14,411 nucleotides of DNA from JAGLGH01 sp034723595 (GCA_034723595.1 JAYEPB010000058.1:1-14411); one strand, 5' to 3'. Shown: positions 1-6,825, numbered from the stretch's first letter. Notes: generated by a model from the letters alone, not told the origin. Translations and numbers: made by a program.

Positions 1-282
1 GCTGCAAATAAACTTAATGTTCCAGTGTATGTATGTACGCATTCATGGAAATTTGATCCTAAAACAATTTTTGGGTTTGAAGAAATAATAGAGAAAAGAC
101 TTGCAAAAGAGGTATGGCCAGATAAGCCAAAGAATGTAGCAATTGATAATTTTGCTTTTGAGAAAGTGAGTCCAGCGTTAGTGATAGGCATAATATCAGA
201 AATAGGTATATATAATCCCCAAAATTTTATAGAAGGAATCAAGCGTAATTATTCCTGGATGTTTAGTCAAAAGTTTGCTTAG
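1..282 (+). CDS. aIF2B/eIF2B alpha-beta-delta family protein, C-terminal fragment (5' end outside window)
   Basis: The frame is open from base 1 and ends at TAG 280-282, so the start lies upstream of the window. The 93 visible residues are the C-terminal Rossmann-like half of the eIF2B-alpha/beta/delta family. Recognisable signatures are a VCTHSWKFDP strand, a KEVWP segment, an N-x-AFE-x-VSP stretch (usual form NPAFD.TP) and an IISEIG helix near the end. In archaea this family includes the aIF2B-like translation proteins and ribose-1,5-bisphosphate isomerase. The ending IYNPQNF..G....YSWMF looks more like the aIF2B-type DPANN proteins than the isomerase, but the diagnostic N-terminal half is missing, so the substrate cannot be decided here. 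The stop codon lies inside a perfect hairpin (267-293). The gene converges on tfe. Confidence 0.8.
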   Translation, partial: AANKLNVPVYVCTHSWKFDPKTIFGFEEIIEKRLAKEVWPDKPKNVAIDNFAFEKVSPALVIGIISEIGIYNPQNFIEGIKRNYSWMFSQKFA

Positions 283-293
283 CAAACTTTTGA
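267..293 (+). terminator. Perfect 12-bp hairpin spanning the stop codon
   Basis: Arm 267-278 and arm 282-293 are exact reverse complements separated by a 3-nt loop (279-281). The TAG stop of the aIF2B-like gene (280-282) falls in the loop and the first base of the right arm. A 12-bp perfect stem at the end of a gene that faces a convergent neighbour suggests a terminator or 3'-end RNA stabiliser. There is no long U-run directly after it, so the terminator role is an inference. Confidence 0.5.
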
Positions 294-315
294 GGGATAA
301 GTATTGAATAGAGAA

Positions 316-343
316 TTTTGAAAAATCCTTTGGGTTTTCAAAA
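316..343. terminator. Second hairpin between convergent genes
   Basis: TTTTGAAAA (316-324) and TTTTCAAAA (335-343) are exact inverted repeats. The stem can be extended inward by TCC/GGG around a TTT loop if A325 bulges. The arms are A/T-runs, so either strand's transcript would carry a hairpin with U-rich flanks. It lies 13 bp beyond the tfe stop (356) and 33 bp beyond the upstream gene's stop, as expected for a bidirectional terminator. Function is inferred from position only. Confidence 0.45.
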
Positions 344-355
344 ATATGAAATTAT

Positions 356-868
356 TTAAGTTGTAATCTTTTTGAGTTCCTGTTCAAGTTGTTTTATCTC
401 TTTTTTTATCTTTTCTATTATTTCTTTATTATTCTGCTGGTTCATCAACAAACCGCATTCAGGACATTTAAAATCAAAACAAATGGCTTGCTCAAAATCA
501 AGTCTCATACATGCGTTTTCACATATAAAAAAATTACATTGATTTTCTCTTTCTAATCTTTCATTAAGTTTAATTATTTTATTTTTCTTAATGCTGAGCA
601 TAAGATCTTTTATCCTTACCTGATTAAAGGTCCAATAATAAATATACCATCCTTTTTCTTTATCTTTTTTACGAATAAAAGAAACAAGATTTGCACCATG
701 AAGCCTATAGAGTATGTTTCTTGTCCTATTGACTTCTAATTTCAAATCTTCAGCTATTTTGAATTCTGAGATATTCTTTTTATTTTTTAGATATTTTATA
801 ATAGGTATAACATCAGCACCAGCTACTTCTGATACAACATTTTCTATCATTTTTGGAGTTATTTTCAT
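356..868 (-). CDS. tfe: Transcription factor E, alpha subunit (TFIIE-alpha homologue)
   Basis: 170 residues, the usual size for archaeal TFE. It assists TBP/TFB and RNA polymerase in promoter opening. Residues about 1-90 form the extended winged helix, with a conserved-looking helix around R48-L56 (VNRTRNILYRL) and an aromatic wing (GWYIYYW, 73-79). A zinc ribbon follows, with Cys116 and Cys120 (CENAC) and Cys135 and Cys138 (CPEC). The segment RLDFEQA between the pairs is characteristic of TFE. The last 25 residues are a charged helix (KEIIEKIKKEIKQLEQEL). An additional Cys111 is not a usual ligand. The start is the first ATG after an AT-rich upstream region containing a TATA-like element (911-921), which would give a leader of about 20 nt. 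The gene stands alone on the minus strand, convergent with the aIF2B-like gene. Confidence 0.93.
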   Translation of the reverse strand: MKITPKMIENVVSEVAGADVIPIIKYLKNKKNISEFKIAEDLKLEVNRTRNILYRLHGANLVSFIRKKDKEKGWYIYYWTFNQVRIKDLMLSIKKNKIIKLNERLERENQCNFFICENACMRLDFEQAICFDFKCPECGLLMNQQNNKEIIEKIKKEIKQLEQELKKITT

Positions 869-910
869 TTTATTTTTTATAATTTACCTTATTAATCTTA
901 TATCTTATAG

Positions 911-921
911 ATTTATATATC
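911..921 (-). promoter_or_regulatory. Candidate TATA box for tfe
   Basis: Read on the minus strand this is GATATATAAAT, preceded by the purine-rich AAGCGAAA (a BRE-like context). It is centred about 48 nt upstream of the tfe ATG, predicting a TSS near 890 and a short leader. A second TATA-like string at 937-947 is further upstream, so the choice is not certain. Confidence 0.4.
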
Positions 922-1035
922 TTTCGCTTTCATTTGCATATATAAATGATTTTATTGTAAGGATTTAGTATCTTTAAGTGACATTAAATCTTCTTTATTC
1001 CACTCTCGTCGAGAAAATTAAGTATTAATATATTA

Positions 1036-1440
1036 TCAATATTCTTTATTTTTGATAACTTCTTCAAATAACAAACCTCTTGATTTAACAGCTTCCATAT
1101 CTATTGCAAAATTATTTCCACAGGGTCTAAGGTCTTCAATAGTAATGAAAAACCATTCTTTTTTATCGAATTTGACAGCAATCCATGGTTCAGCGCCAAA
1201 TAATGAAGAGAATTTTTGCAGCTGATAAATATCATCTTTTGACATATATTTAATTAAGGCTTTTGATGTCTTACATTCAATCGCCAGTTTCCTTACCTTG
1301 TTTCCTGCCAGAAGGTCAACACAAGGATATTTCATTGAGCCAGATCCTGCAGCCCTTAAACAAGCCCAACCAACTGACCAAAATTTATGCAGGAGTTCGC
1401 GCTCAGCAGCAGTGCCTTTTATTTTTCTTGAATTTTTCAT
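1036..1440 (-). CDS. hjc: Holliday junction resolvase Hjc
   Basis: 134 residues from the chosen start, normal for archaeal Hjc, a homodimeric PD-(D/E)xK nuclease that cuts four-way DNA junctions. Numbering from that start, Glu13 (in TAAERELL), the AGSGS loop (31-35), Asp42 (PCVDLLAG), and Glu55 and Lys57 (AIECK) form the conserved catalytic set. The family pattern F..LFGAEPWIAVKF..KEWFFI follows. The ATG at 1438-1440 overlaps the TGA of rnz (1437-1439) as ATGA, which argues for this start and for translational coupling. An in-frame ATG 30 nt further upstream (1470) would lie wholly inside rnz and add ten residues with no family similarity. No Shine-Dalgarno sequence is visible, which fits coupling to rnz. 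Confidence 0.93.
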   Translation of the reverse strand: MKNSRKIKGTAAERELLHKFWSVGWACLRAAGSGSMKYPCVDLLAGNKVRKLAIECKTSKALIKYMSKDDIYQLQKFSSLFGAEPWIAVKFDKKEWFFITIEDLRPCGNNFAIDMEAVKSRGLLFEEVIKNKEY

Positions 1441-2339
1441 AAGGAAATTCTCATAAAGTCTTCTGCACATACAACATTGTCAAATACATCTCTTGCGTCT
1501 TCTTCAATTTCCTGTGTGTTACTATACCTTTGGCTGAAGTGGGTAAGTACCAATTGCTTTGCCATAGACTGGCTTGCCATCAAAGCTGCTTGTTTTGCAG
1601 TCATGTGATAATATTGTTCTGCCTTGTTCTCTAATGCTGAGGAATAAGAAGCTTCTGATATCATTATATCAGCATTTTCTGCAAGGAGGAGTATTCCTTT
1701 GCAGGGAACTGTATCTGCTATATATGTGATCTTTTTTCCAGATACAATATAAGTTGCATCTTTTGCTTTTATTTCCTTTCCTTTTATCTTTATATCCTTG
1801 CCTGCCTGTAATTTCTTTAAATGAGGACCTTCAGGAATATTGTGCTTTTTAAGAAATGCCTTATTTATCCTTATTTTATCTTTTTCTATAAATGAATATC
1901 CTATGCATGGCACTTTATGAGATAAAGCAGCAGTTTCAATATAATAGTCATTATCTTCATATATTTTCTTTAGTTTATCTTTTGGATCTATCTCATTTAT
2001 CCTTATATCAACTCTTTGGTCAAATATGCATGAATTGAGAAGATTGTTCATTTTTTCTTTTGTTCCTAGGGGGCCATAGATTTTTAGTATAGGTGGATTT
2101 TCATTATTGCCTATTGTCTGGATAAGCCCTATTATTCCTGATACATGGTCACCATGCCAATGGCTGATAAGGATTTTAGTAACTTTTGACCTTTTTATGC
2201 CGCAGATATTCATCTGCCTCTGTGTTCCTTCACCACAGTCAAATAAGATGCCTTCTGTCTTGTATTTTAAGAATAATCCAGATACATTCCTTTTTTTTGT
2301 CGGAACCATACAGCTTGTGCCTAAAAATGTTAATTGCAT
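1437..2339 (-). CDS. rnz: Ribonuclease Z (tRNA 3'-processing endonuclease)
   Basis: 300 residues, the standard length of the short form of tRNase Z. It cuts the 3' trailer from tRNA precursors. It opens with the metallo-beta-lactamase start MQLTFLGTSCMVPTKKRNVSG and the FDCGEGTQRQM segment. The metal site HxHxDH is His60, His62, Asp64, His65; further ligands are His141 (LSHKVP), Asp209 (YIADT) and His267 (LTHFSQRY). The HMTAKQA segment (His245) is also conserved in tRNase Z, and the GPHLKKLQAGKDI stretch matches the family's flexible-arm region. A TATA box (2361-2369) about 26 nt before the ATG predicts a leaderless mRNA carrying rnz-hjc. EndA and a Trm5-type gene in the same window also act on tRNA. 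Confidence 0.96.
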   Translation of the reverse strand: MQLTFLGTSCMVPTKKRNVSGLFLKYKTEGILFDCGEGTQRQMNICGIKRSKVTKILISHWHGDHVSGIIGLIQTIGNNENPPILKIYGPLGTKEKMNNLLNSCIFDQRVDIRINEIDPKDKLKKIYEDNDYYIETAALSHKVPCIGYSFIEKDKIRINKAFLKKHNIPEGPHLKKLQAGKDIKIKGKEIKAKDATYIVSGKKITYIADTVPCKGILLLAENADIMISEASYSSALENKAEQYYHMTAKQAALMASQSMAKQLVLTHFSQRYSNTQEIEEDARDVFDNVVCAEDFMRISL

Positions 2340-2360
2340 GATGATATAGTTTATATTGAA

Positions 2361-2369
2361 TTATATAAA
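2361..2369 (-). promoter_or_regulatory. TATA box of the rnz-hjc transcript
   Basis: Minus-strand TTTATATAA centred about 26 nt upstream of the rnz ATG (2339), which puts the predicted TSS at or next to the start codon (leaderless). It shares the 101-bp divergent intergenic region with the promoter of the AAA ATPase gene. Confidence 0.6.
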
Positions 2370-2409
2370 TGTTGGGTTATTGATAAAAATTTAATAATGT
2401 ATAGGTAAA

Positions 2410-2418
2410 TTTATATAC
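2410..2418 (+). promoter_or_regulatory. TATA box of the AAA ATPase gene
   Basis: TTTATATAC is centred about 27 nt upstream of ATG 2441, again predicting a leaderless transcript. GGTAAA just upstream could serve as the BRE. The box faces away from the rnz promoter. Confidence 0.6.
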
Positions 2419-2440
2419 TTGATATACTTTTTATTTTATT

Positions 2441-3601
2441 ATGAGATATAATCCATTTAATCCACAACTTCCAGCAAGACCTGATTTTTTTGTTGGACGA
2501 AAATCAGAAGTTAAGGAATTTGAAAAATTTATGACTCAAACTAGCCATAATTATCCTATGAATATGTCTATTACAGGTAATAGAGGTGTTGGTAAGACCT
2601 CTATTTTAATGAAATTTGAACAAATATCAAAAGATAATAAATGTCTTGTTGTGAGATTATCTAATTATGAAGGAAATATAAATAATATTATTGAATTATC
2701 AGATTATATCATTTCAAATATAAAAACAGAAATATTAAGTAAAAAACCAATAGGAGAAAATTTTGATAAATTTAAAAATTGGATATCTACTTTAAAACCA
2801 AGTATAGGCTGGAATGATATTAATTTATCTTTAGAAAAAAAACAAATAGTGCAGGAAATATTAAGACAAAAATTAAATAAATTATGGAATGAAATAAAAA
2901 AAGATTATAAAGCATGTATAATTTTATTTGATGAAGCAGAATCATTAGAGAAAACAGAAGGCGCATTAACTTTTTTAAGAGAAGTTTTCCAAAGAATTGA
3001 AGATAAATGTAATTATATGATTGTACTAGCTGGAAATCTTAATTTTCCAGAGAAAATGTCTGAATCATTTTCACCATTGAACAGATTTTTTCCCTCTTCC
3101 AGGCTTATGCCACTTAAAGAAAATGATATAAGAGACTATATTTATAAGAAATTTGGAAGTGAGGATGTATATCTTGATGAGTATCCAATCCAATTTATAA
3201 TAGAAAATAGCGAGGGTCATCCTTATATTTTAGTTGCTATGTGTTATCTTATTTTTGATTCTTTAAGGGATGAAGAAAAAAGAATAACTATTGATATCAT
3301 AAAAAGAAGTGAAGAAAAGATATATGCTAAATTATCTCAAAATTTTTTTTCACCTATGTTTTGTCCATTAACACCCAAAGCAAAAAAAATATTAAAAATT
3401 ATATGTTCCAATGTTCAGAATTTACAGTTTGATTTTTCAGATGTAGTTAAATGGACTAAAATTGAGAGAAATTATGTCTCTCCATATATTCAAGAGTTAT
3501 TTAAAAAAGGAATAATTAATAAACTTGAAAGAGGAACTTATATTTTATTTCATAAATTATTCATAAATTATGTAAATTCTCTGGAGAGAGATGTAAAATA
3601 A
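2441..3601 (+). CDS. AAA family ATPase with C-terminal winged helix, function unknown
   Basis: 386 residues. The start NPFNP.LPARPDFFVGR is typical of the archaeal AAA_16/ATPase_2-like proteins, in which the FVGR motif precedes the nucleotide fold. Walker A is G46NRGVGKT53, Walker B is CIILFDEAE (159-167, Asp164 and Glu165), a sensor-1-like Asn199 sits in VLAGN, and a GHPY segment (259-262) opens the lid domain. Residues about 311-386 look like a winged helix (TPKAKKILKII ... YVSPYIQELFKKGIINKLERGTY). These proteins resemble Orc1/Cdc6 and STAND-type ATPases, but this one lacks a convincing origin-binding signature, so I assign no process. Its third codon positions are almost all A/T, more so than in neighbouring rnz or endA, which may indicate transfer or relaxed selection. 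endA follows after 9 nt and may be cotranscribed. Confidence 0.85.
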   Translation: MRYNPFNPQLPARPDFFVGRKSEVKEFEKFMTQTSHNYPMNMSITGNRGVGKTSILMKFEQISKDNKCLVVRLSNYEGNINNIIELSDYIISNIKTEILSKKPIGENFDKFKNWISTLKPSIGWNDINLSLEKKQIVQEILRQKLNKLWNEIKKDYKACIILFDEAESLEKTEGALTFLREVFQRIEDKCNYMIVLAGNLNFPEKMSESFSPLNRFFPSSRLMPLKENDIRDYIYKKFGSEDVYLDEYPIQFIIENSEGHPYILVAMCYLIFDSLRDEEKRITIDIIKRSEEKIYAKLSQNFFSPMFCPLTPKAKKILKIICSNVQNLQFDFSDVVKWTKIERNYVSPYIQELFKKGIINKLERGTYILFHKLFINYVNSLERDVK

Positions 3602-3610
3602 TACTAAAAA

Positions 3611-4255
3611 ATGGCAAAAATAAAAAAAACAGTCACAAAAAAGAAGCAGGAGCCTAAAAGCAGGAAGCTAGAGGCTAAAGAAAAAGCAGAATTAGAAACA
3701 GCTAAACAAATATCTGTATCAAAACATAAAGAAAAAGTCAAAGCGTTCTTCATCAAAGAAAGAGTTATGACAGAAGCAACAGATGCTGCAAGAGAGCTTT
3801 ATGCTTTAAACAGATATGGCTCTATTATAGAAGGAGGCAAGGTGCAGCTTTCATTTCTTGAAGCGCTTTATCTTTTTGAAAAAGAGAAAATTATACTGTT
3901 TGACGGAAGAAATAAAGAGATTAGTTATGATGTTTTTCTCAGGAAAGCAAAAAAACTGGAGCCAAATTTCTGGATAAGGTATTGTGTGTTCAAGGATTTC
4001 AGGACAAGAGGGTATATAATAAAGACTGCTCTTAAATTTGGGGCAGATTTCAGGGTATATGAAAGAGGAGTCAAGCCTGGAGAGGATCATGCAAAATGGA
4101 TTATATATCCTGTCCATGAGGCAAGCGTACTTACATGGCATGAGTTTTCTGCAAAGAACAGGGTAGCACATAGCACAAAGAAAAGGCTGATGATAGGTGT
4201 TGTAGATGATGAAGGAGATGTAACTTATTATGAGATAAGATGGATGCGTCCATAA
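3611..4255 (+). CDS. endA: tRNA-intron endonuclease EndA
   Basis: 214 residues. It cleaves bulge-helix-bulge sites at tRNA intron boundaries. The first 45 or so residues are a lysine-rich extension; an N-terminal alpha/beta domain follows, then the catalytic domain. The triad is Tyr150 (FRVYERG), His160 (GEDHAKW) and Lys191 (HSTKKRL; Lys190 is adjacent). These spacings of 10 and 31 residues match the family. The ending YYEIRWMRP is also typical. A protein this size with one catalytic unit should be the homotetrameric alpha4 or an alpha2-like type; the sequence alone does not decide. The gene starts 9 nt after the AAA ATPase stop. A hairpin (4259-4275) follows the stop. A decayed second copy of its 3' part lies at 6605-6744. 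Confidence 0.95.
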   Translation: MAKIKKTVTKKKQEPKSRKLEAKEKAELETAKQISVSKHKEKVKAFFIKERVMTEATDAARELYALNRYGSIIEGGKVQLSFLEALYLFEKEKIILFDGRNKEISYDVFLRKAKKLEPNFWIRYCVFKDFRTRGYIIKTALKFGADFRVYERGVKPGEDHAKWIIYPVHEASVLTWHEFSAKNRVAHSTKKRLMIGVVDDEGDVTYYEIRWMRP

Positions 4256-4258
4256 AAA

Positions 4259-4275
4259 AGTTTTCTGAGAAAACT
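4259..4275 (+). terminator. Hairpin just downstream of endA
   Basis: AGTTTTC (4259-4265), loop TGA, GAAAACT (4269-4275): a perfect 7-bp stem starting 3 nt after the endA stop. It resembles the hairpins at 267-293 and 316-343 in size and A/T-run composition, consistent with a 3'-end signal. Confidence 0.4.
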
Positions 4276-4364
4276 ATCTTGAGAATGAAGTTATCTAATT
4301 TTTGAAATTTAAGGTTTTTAAGGGGTGGTAATTTGATCTATATTTTGAGCTAGGAATAAGAAAG

Positions 4365-4422
4365 TATTATATATATTAGTAGTATTGTTGTAGAATCAGA
4401 ATAATTATACTACATAAAATAA
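4365..4422 (+). promoter_or_regulatory. Candidate promoter elements of the propeller gene
   Basis: Two A/T-rich TATA-like elements precede ATG 4449. TATTATATATA (4365-4375) is the stronger by sequence and would give a leader of about 50 nt. ACATAAAATAA (4412-4422) is weaker but sits at the 27-32 nt distance seen for the window's leaderless genes. I cannot choose between them from sequence. Confidence 0.35.
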
Positions 4423-4448
4423 TAAATAAAAGGCAAGAATGTGAATAA

Positions 4449-6566
4449 ATGACTATTTTGAATATCAATAAAGATAGTAAAAGATTATGTTTAGAATCAA
4501 CAAAAAGATTTGTTTGGGTAGCTGTTGTGATAGGATTGATAATGCTATCTTCTATATTAGTTAGTGGTAGCATCTCAGAAGTATCAAAAATTCTTGCTAG
4601 TGATATACAAGCAGGTGATTATTTTGGTTATTCTGTTTCAATTTCCTCTGATAGTAATACTACTATAGTTGGAGCATATCAAGAAGATATAGGAGGTAGT
4701 CAAGCAGGTGCAGCCTATATCTTTAGATGGGATGGTATAACCTGGATTCAAGAAGATAAGATTTTAGCAAGTGACAAGAATGTACTTGATTATTTTGGTT
4801 ATTCTGTTTCAATTTCCTCTGATGGTAATACAGCAATAGTTGGAGCATATGGGGAAGATACAGGAGGTGCTGATGCAGGTGCAGCTTATATTTTCACTAG
4901 ATTAGGTTCTACTTGGACAGAACAACAGAAGATTCAAGCTTCTGATATACAAGCAGGTGATTGGTTTGGTTATTCTGTTTCAATTTCCTCTGATGGTAAT
5001 ACTGCTCTAGTTGGATCACGTTTGGAAGATGGAGGAGGTACTATTAGTACAGGGGCAGCTTATATCTTTAAAAGGGATGGTACAACATGGACTCAACAGG
5101 CTAAAATTCTTGCTAGTGATAGGCAACAGTCTGATTGTTTTGGTCATTCTGTTTCAATTTCCTCTGATAGTAATACTGCCATAGTTGGAGCGTATCATGA
5201 AGATACAAAGGGCAATTCTGCTGGATCTGCATATATCTTTAGATGGAATGGAACAACATGGATTGAGGATGCTCAGATTTTTGCTAGTGATGCTGCTGCT
5301 AATGATTATTTTGGTTATTCTGTTTCAATTTCCTCTGATGGTAATACTACTATAGTTGGATCATATTGTGAAGATTTTGTAGGAGCTAATGATGCAGGTG
5401 CAGCCTATATTTTTAGATGGGATGGTACAACATGGATTGAATATAAGATTCAGGCAGGTGATATTTGGACAGCTGATAGGTTTGGTTGGTCTGTTTCAAT
5501 TTCTTTTGATGGTAATACTACTCTAATTGGATCATATTTAGAAGATGCTGGAGCTACTGATGCAGGCGCAGCTTATATCTTTAAATGGTCTGGGACAACA
5601 TGGACTCAATATGCTAAAATTTTGGCTAGTGATGCTGGAGTAAATGATAGGTTTGGTCATTCTGTTTCAATATCTTCTGATGGTAGTACTGCCATAGTTG
5701 GAGCAAATAGAGAAGATGCAGGGGGTATTGACGCAGGCGCAGCCTATATTTTTAAAGATGAGATAATAGATCCTAATTACTCAAACTTCACATCAGAAGA
5801 AACAACAAACTTCTTAGCAGAGGATGTAGCAAATGTAATAAATTTAACTCTTGCAATAACTAATAAAGGAAAAATTAACTTTCCATCAACATATAGTATT
5901 AATGCAGATAATGAGGATTATGACCAGAATGTAAAGATTGAAGATGCTATGATATATGTAAATACTACTGCATTGCATTCAAGTTTCAATAGTTCTGCAA
6001 CACTTACATTCTATAATGTTGATTGTGATAACCCTTATGTATTCTATTCAGAGACTGCAAGTGCATTTACATCAATCCTTAGCGAAAATCAGCGCTGCTT
6101 AGAACCATTATGCTCAAATATCACATGCGAAGAAAGCACATTAACAGTTGATGTTGCTCATTTCACAGGCTATGCAGCAGGAACAAACGCAAACCTGACT
6201 ATCGAAGCAGAAGCAGGAATCAAATATATCTCAGACCCTATTGAATTCTATGCATGGTACATCAACTCAACAGACGGAACTCCAATATCGGGCGAGTGCA
6301 ACATAAGTTTTGATGATAACTGGGGAACATGGTTTGAAATGGATTACAACGGCTCAGAATACAATTACACAAAATCATCAGGATTCACTACAGCTACAAC
6401 TCATTATTATAATGTTACCTGCTCAAATGCAAATTTTGTGACATTAGAAGCAGAAGATTCAAAGGTTGTATCTCCTACTGATATTCCCGAGTTTTCAGTA
6501 TTAACTCTTGGATTGGGATTGATTGCTGTGCTGGGTGGGTTGGTTGTGATTAGAAAGAGGAGATAA
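4449..6566 (+). CDS. Secreted/surface FG-GAP-type beta-propeller protein with PEF-type C-terminal sorting tail
   Basis: 705 residues. A basic N-terminus and a hydrophobic run (about 21-40, FVWVAVVIGLIMLSS) form a signal peptide. Seven tandem repeats of 57-58 residues follow (47 to about 437). Each has the pattern ASD....D.FG.SVSIS.DG.T..VGA..ED..G..AGAAYIF, typical of FG-GAP_2 beta-propeller blades, so a closed seven-bladed propeller is likely. Residues about 440-675 form beta-rich, probably immunoglobulin-like modules with many N-x-S/T sequons (N-glycosylation sites in archaea) and several cysteines. The tail is IPEF, a 19-residue hydrophobic helix, then RKRR, which matches the PEF-CTERM layout recognised by archaeosortases. 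The likely role is a cell-surface adhesin or ligand-binding protein; the ligand is unknown. No start is supported other than ATG 4449. Codon use shifts between the repeats and the C-terminal modules. Confidence 0.85.
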   Translation: MTILNINKDSKRLCLESTKRFVWVAVVIGLIMLSSILVSGSISEVSKILASDIQAGDYFGYSVSISSDSNTTIVGAYQEDIGGSQAGAAYIFRWDGITWIQEDKILASDKNVLDYFGYSVSISSDGNTAIVGAYGEDTGGADAGAAYIFTRLGSTWTEQQKIQASDIQAGDWFGYSVSISSDGNTALVGSRLEDGGGTISTGAAYIFKRDGTTWTQQAKILASDRQQSDCFGHSVSISSDSNTAIVGAYHEDTKGNSAGSAYIFRWNGTTWIEDAQIFASDAAANDYFGYSVSISSDGNTTIVGSYCEDFVGANDAGAAYIFRWDGTTWIEYKIQAGDIWTADRFGWSVSISFDGNTTLIGSYLEDAGATDAGAAYIFKWSGTTWTQYAKILASDAGVNDRFGHSVSISSDGSTAIVGANREDAGGIDAGAAYIFKDEIIDPNYSNFTSEETTNFLAEDVANVINLTLAITNKGKINFPSTYSINADNEDYDQNVKIEDAMIYVNTTALHSSFNSSATLTFYNVDCDNPYVFYSETASAFTSILSENQRCLEPLCSNITCEESTLTVDVAHFTGYAAGTNANLTIEAEAGIKYISDPIEFYAWYINSTDGTPISGECNISFDDNWGTWFEMDYNGSEYNYTKSSGFTTATTHYYNVTCSNANFVTLEAEDSKVVSPTDIPEFSVLTLGLGLIAVLGGLVVIRKRR
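4587..5759 (+). repeat. Seven tandem in-frame repeats of 171-174 nt
   Basis: The repeats begin near 4587, 4758, 4929, 5103, 5274, 5445 and 5616 and encode the propeller blades. Their core (FG.SVSIS.DG.T) is conserved at DNA level: ATTCTGTTTCAATTTCCTCT is present unchanged in five of the seven copies, while blade loops vary. Preservation of synonymous positions points to recent amplification or gene conversion. Confidence 0.9.
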
Positions 6567-6604
6567 GCACTTTTCTTTAATTATATTTATTTGAAATATA
6601 GGAT

Positions 6605-6744
6605 TTTTGGATAAGGTATTGTGTATTCAGGAATTTTAGGATAAGGGGATGATTGCACATAGCACAAAGAAAAGGCTGATGATAGGTGTTGTGGATGATG
6701 AATGAGATGTGACTTATTATGAGATTCGGTGGATGCGACCTTAA
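6605..6744 (+). pseudogene. Decayed 3' remnant of an endA gene
   Basis: Two blocks match endA. Block 1 (6605-6649) aligns with endA codons 120-134 (37 of 45 bases identical; F-W-I-R-Y-C-V-F is retained). Block 2 (6655-6744) aligns with codons 186-214 plus stop (82 of 90 bases identical, no gaps). Between them 153 nt of endA, carrying the catalytic Tyr and His, are replaced by 5 nt, which also shifts the frame. Block 2 has one internal stop, GGA changed to TGA (6703-6705). No 5' half is present. The remnant therefore cannot make an endonuclease. It lies 38 bp after the propeller gene, so that gene is flanked by direct repeats of the endA 3' end. Most base changes are synonymous. Confidence 0.9.
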
Positions 6745-6825
6745 TATGTATTTATTGTGAGTTTGGCTAATATTTATCAATGTGGAGTTCATTTTAAATT
6801 GAATTACAATAAATTTTTTGCATAA

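Noticed and set aside
869..1035. Possible small gene or RNA in the tfe-hjc spacer, including the quasi-palindrome TCTCGTCGAGA at 1004-1014.
   Set aside because: The stem is only 5 bp with a 1-nt loop; the rest is AT-rich promoter sequence for tfe. Nothing more can be supported.
1441..1470. Longer hjc start at 1470.
   Set aside because: It would add ten residues encoded entirely inside rnz with no Hjc similarity; the ATG at 1440 gives a classic ATGA overlap.
2441..3601. Naming the AAA ATPase Orc1/Cdc6.
   Set aside because: The fold resembles Orc-type ATPases, but the sequence start (NPFNP...FVGR) and the lack of recognisable origin-binding features fit the general archaeal AAA_16/ATPase_2 group. 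No origin-like repeats lie next to it.
4587..5759. Regular direct repeats could suggest a CRISPR array.
   Set aside because: The period is 171-174 nt, in frame, coding for propeller blades, with variable positions inside the units. There are no short identical repeats with unique spacers.
6577..6792. Minus-strand open frame across the spacer after the propeller gene.
   Set aside because: It is mostly antisense to the endA remnant, whose plus-strand homology explains the sequence.
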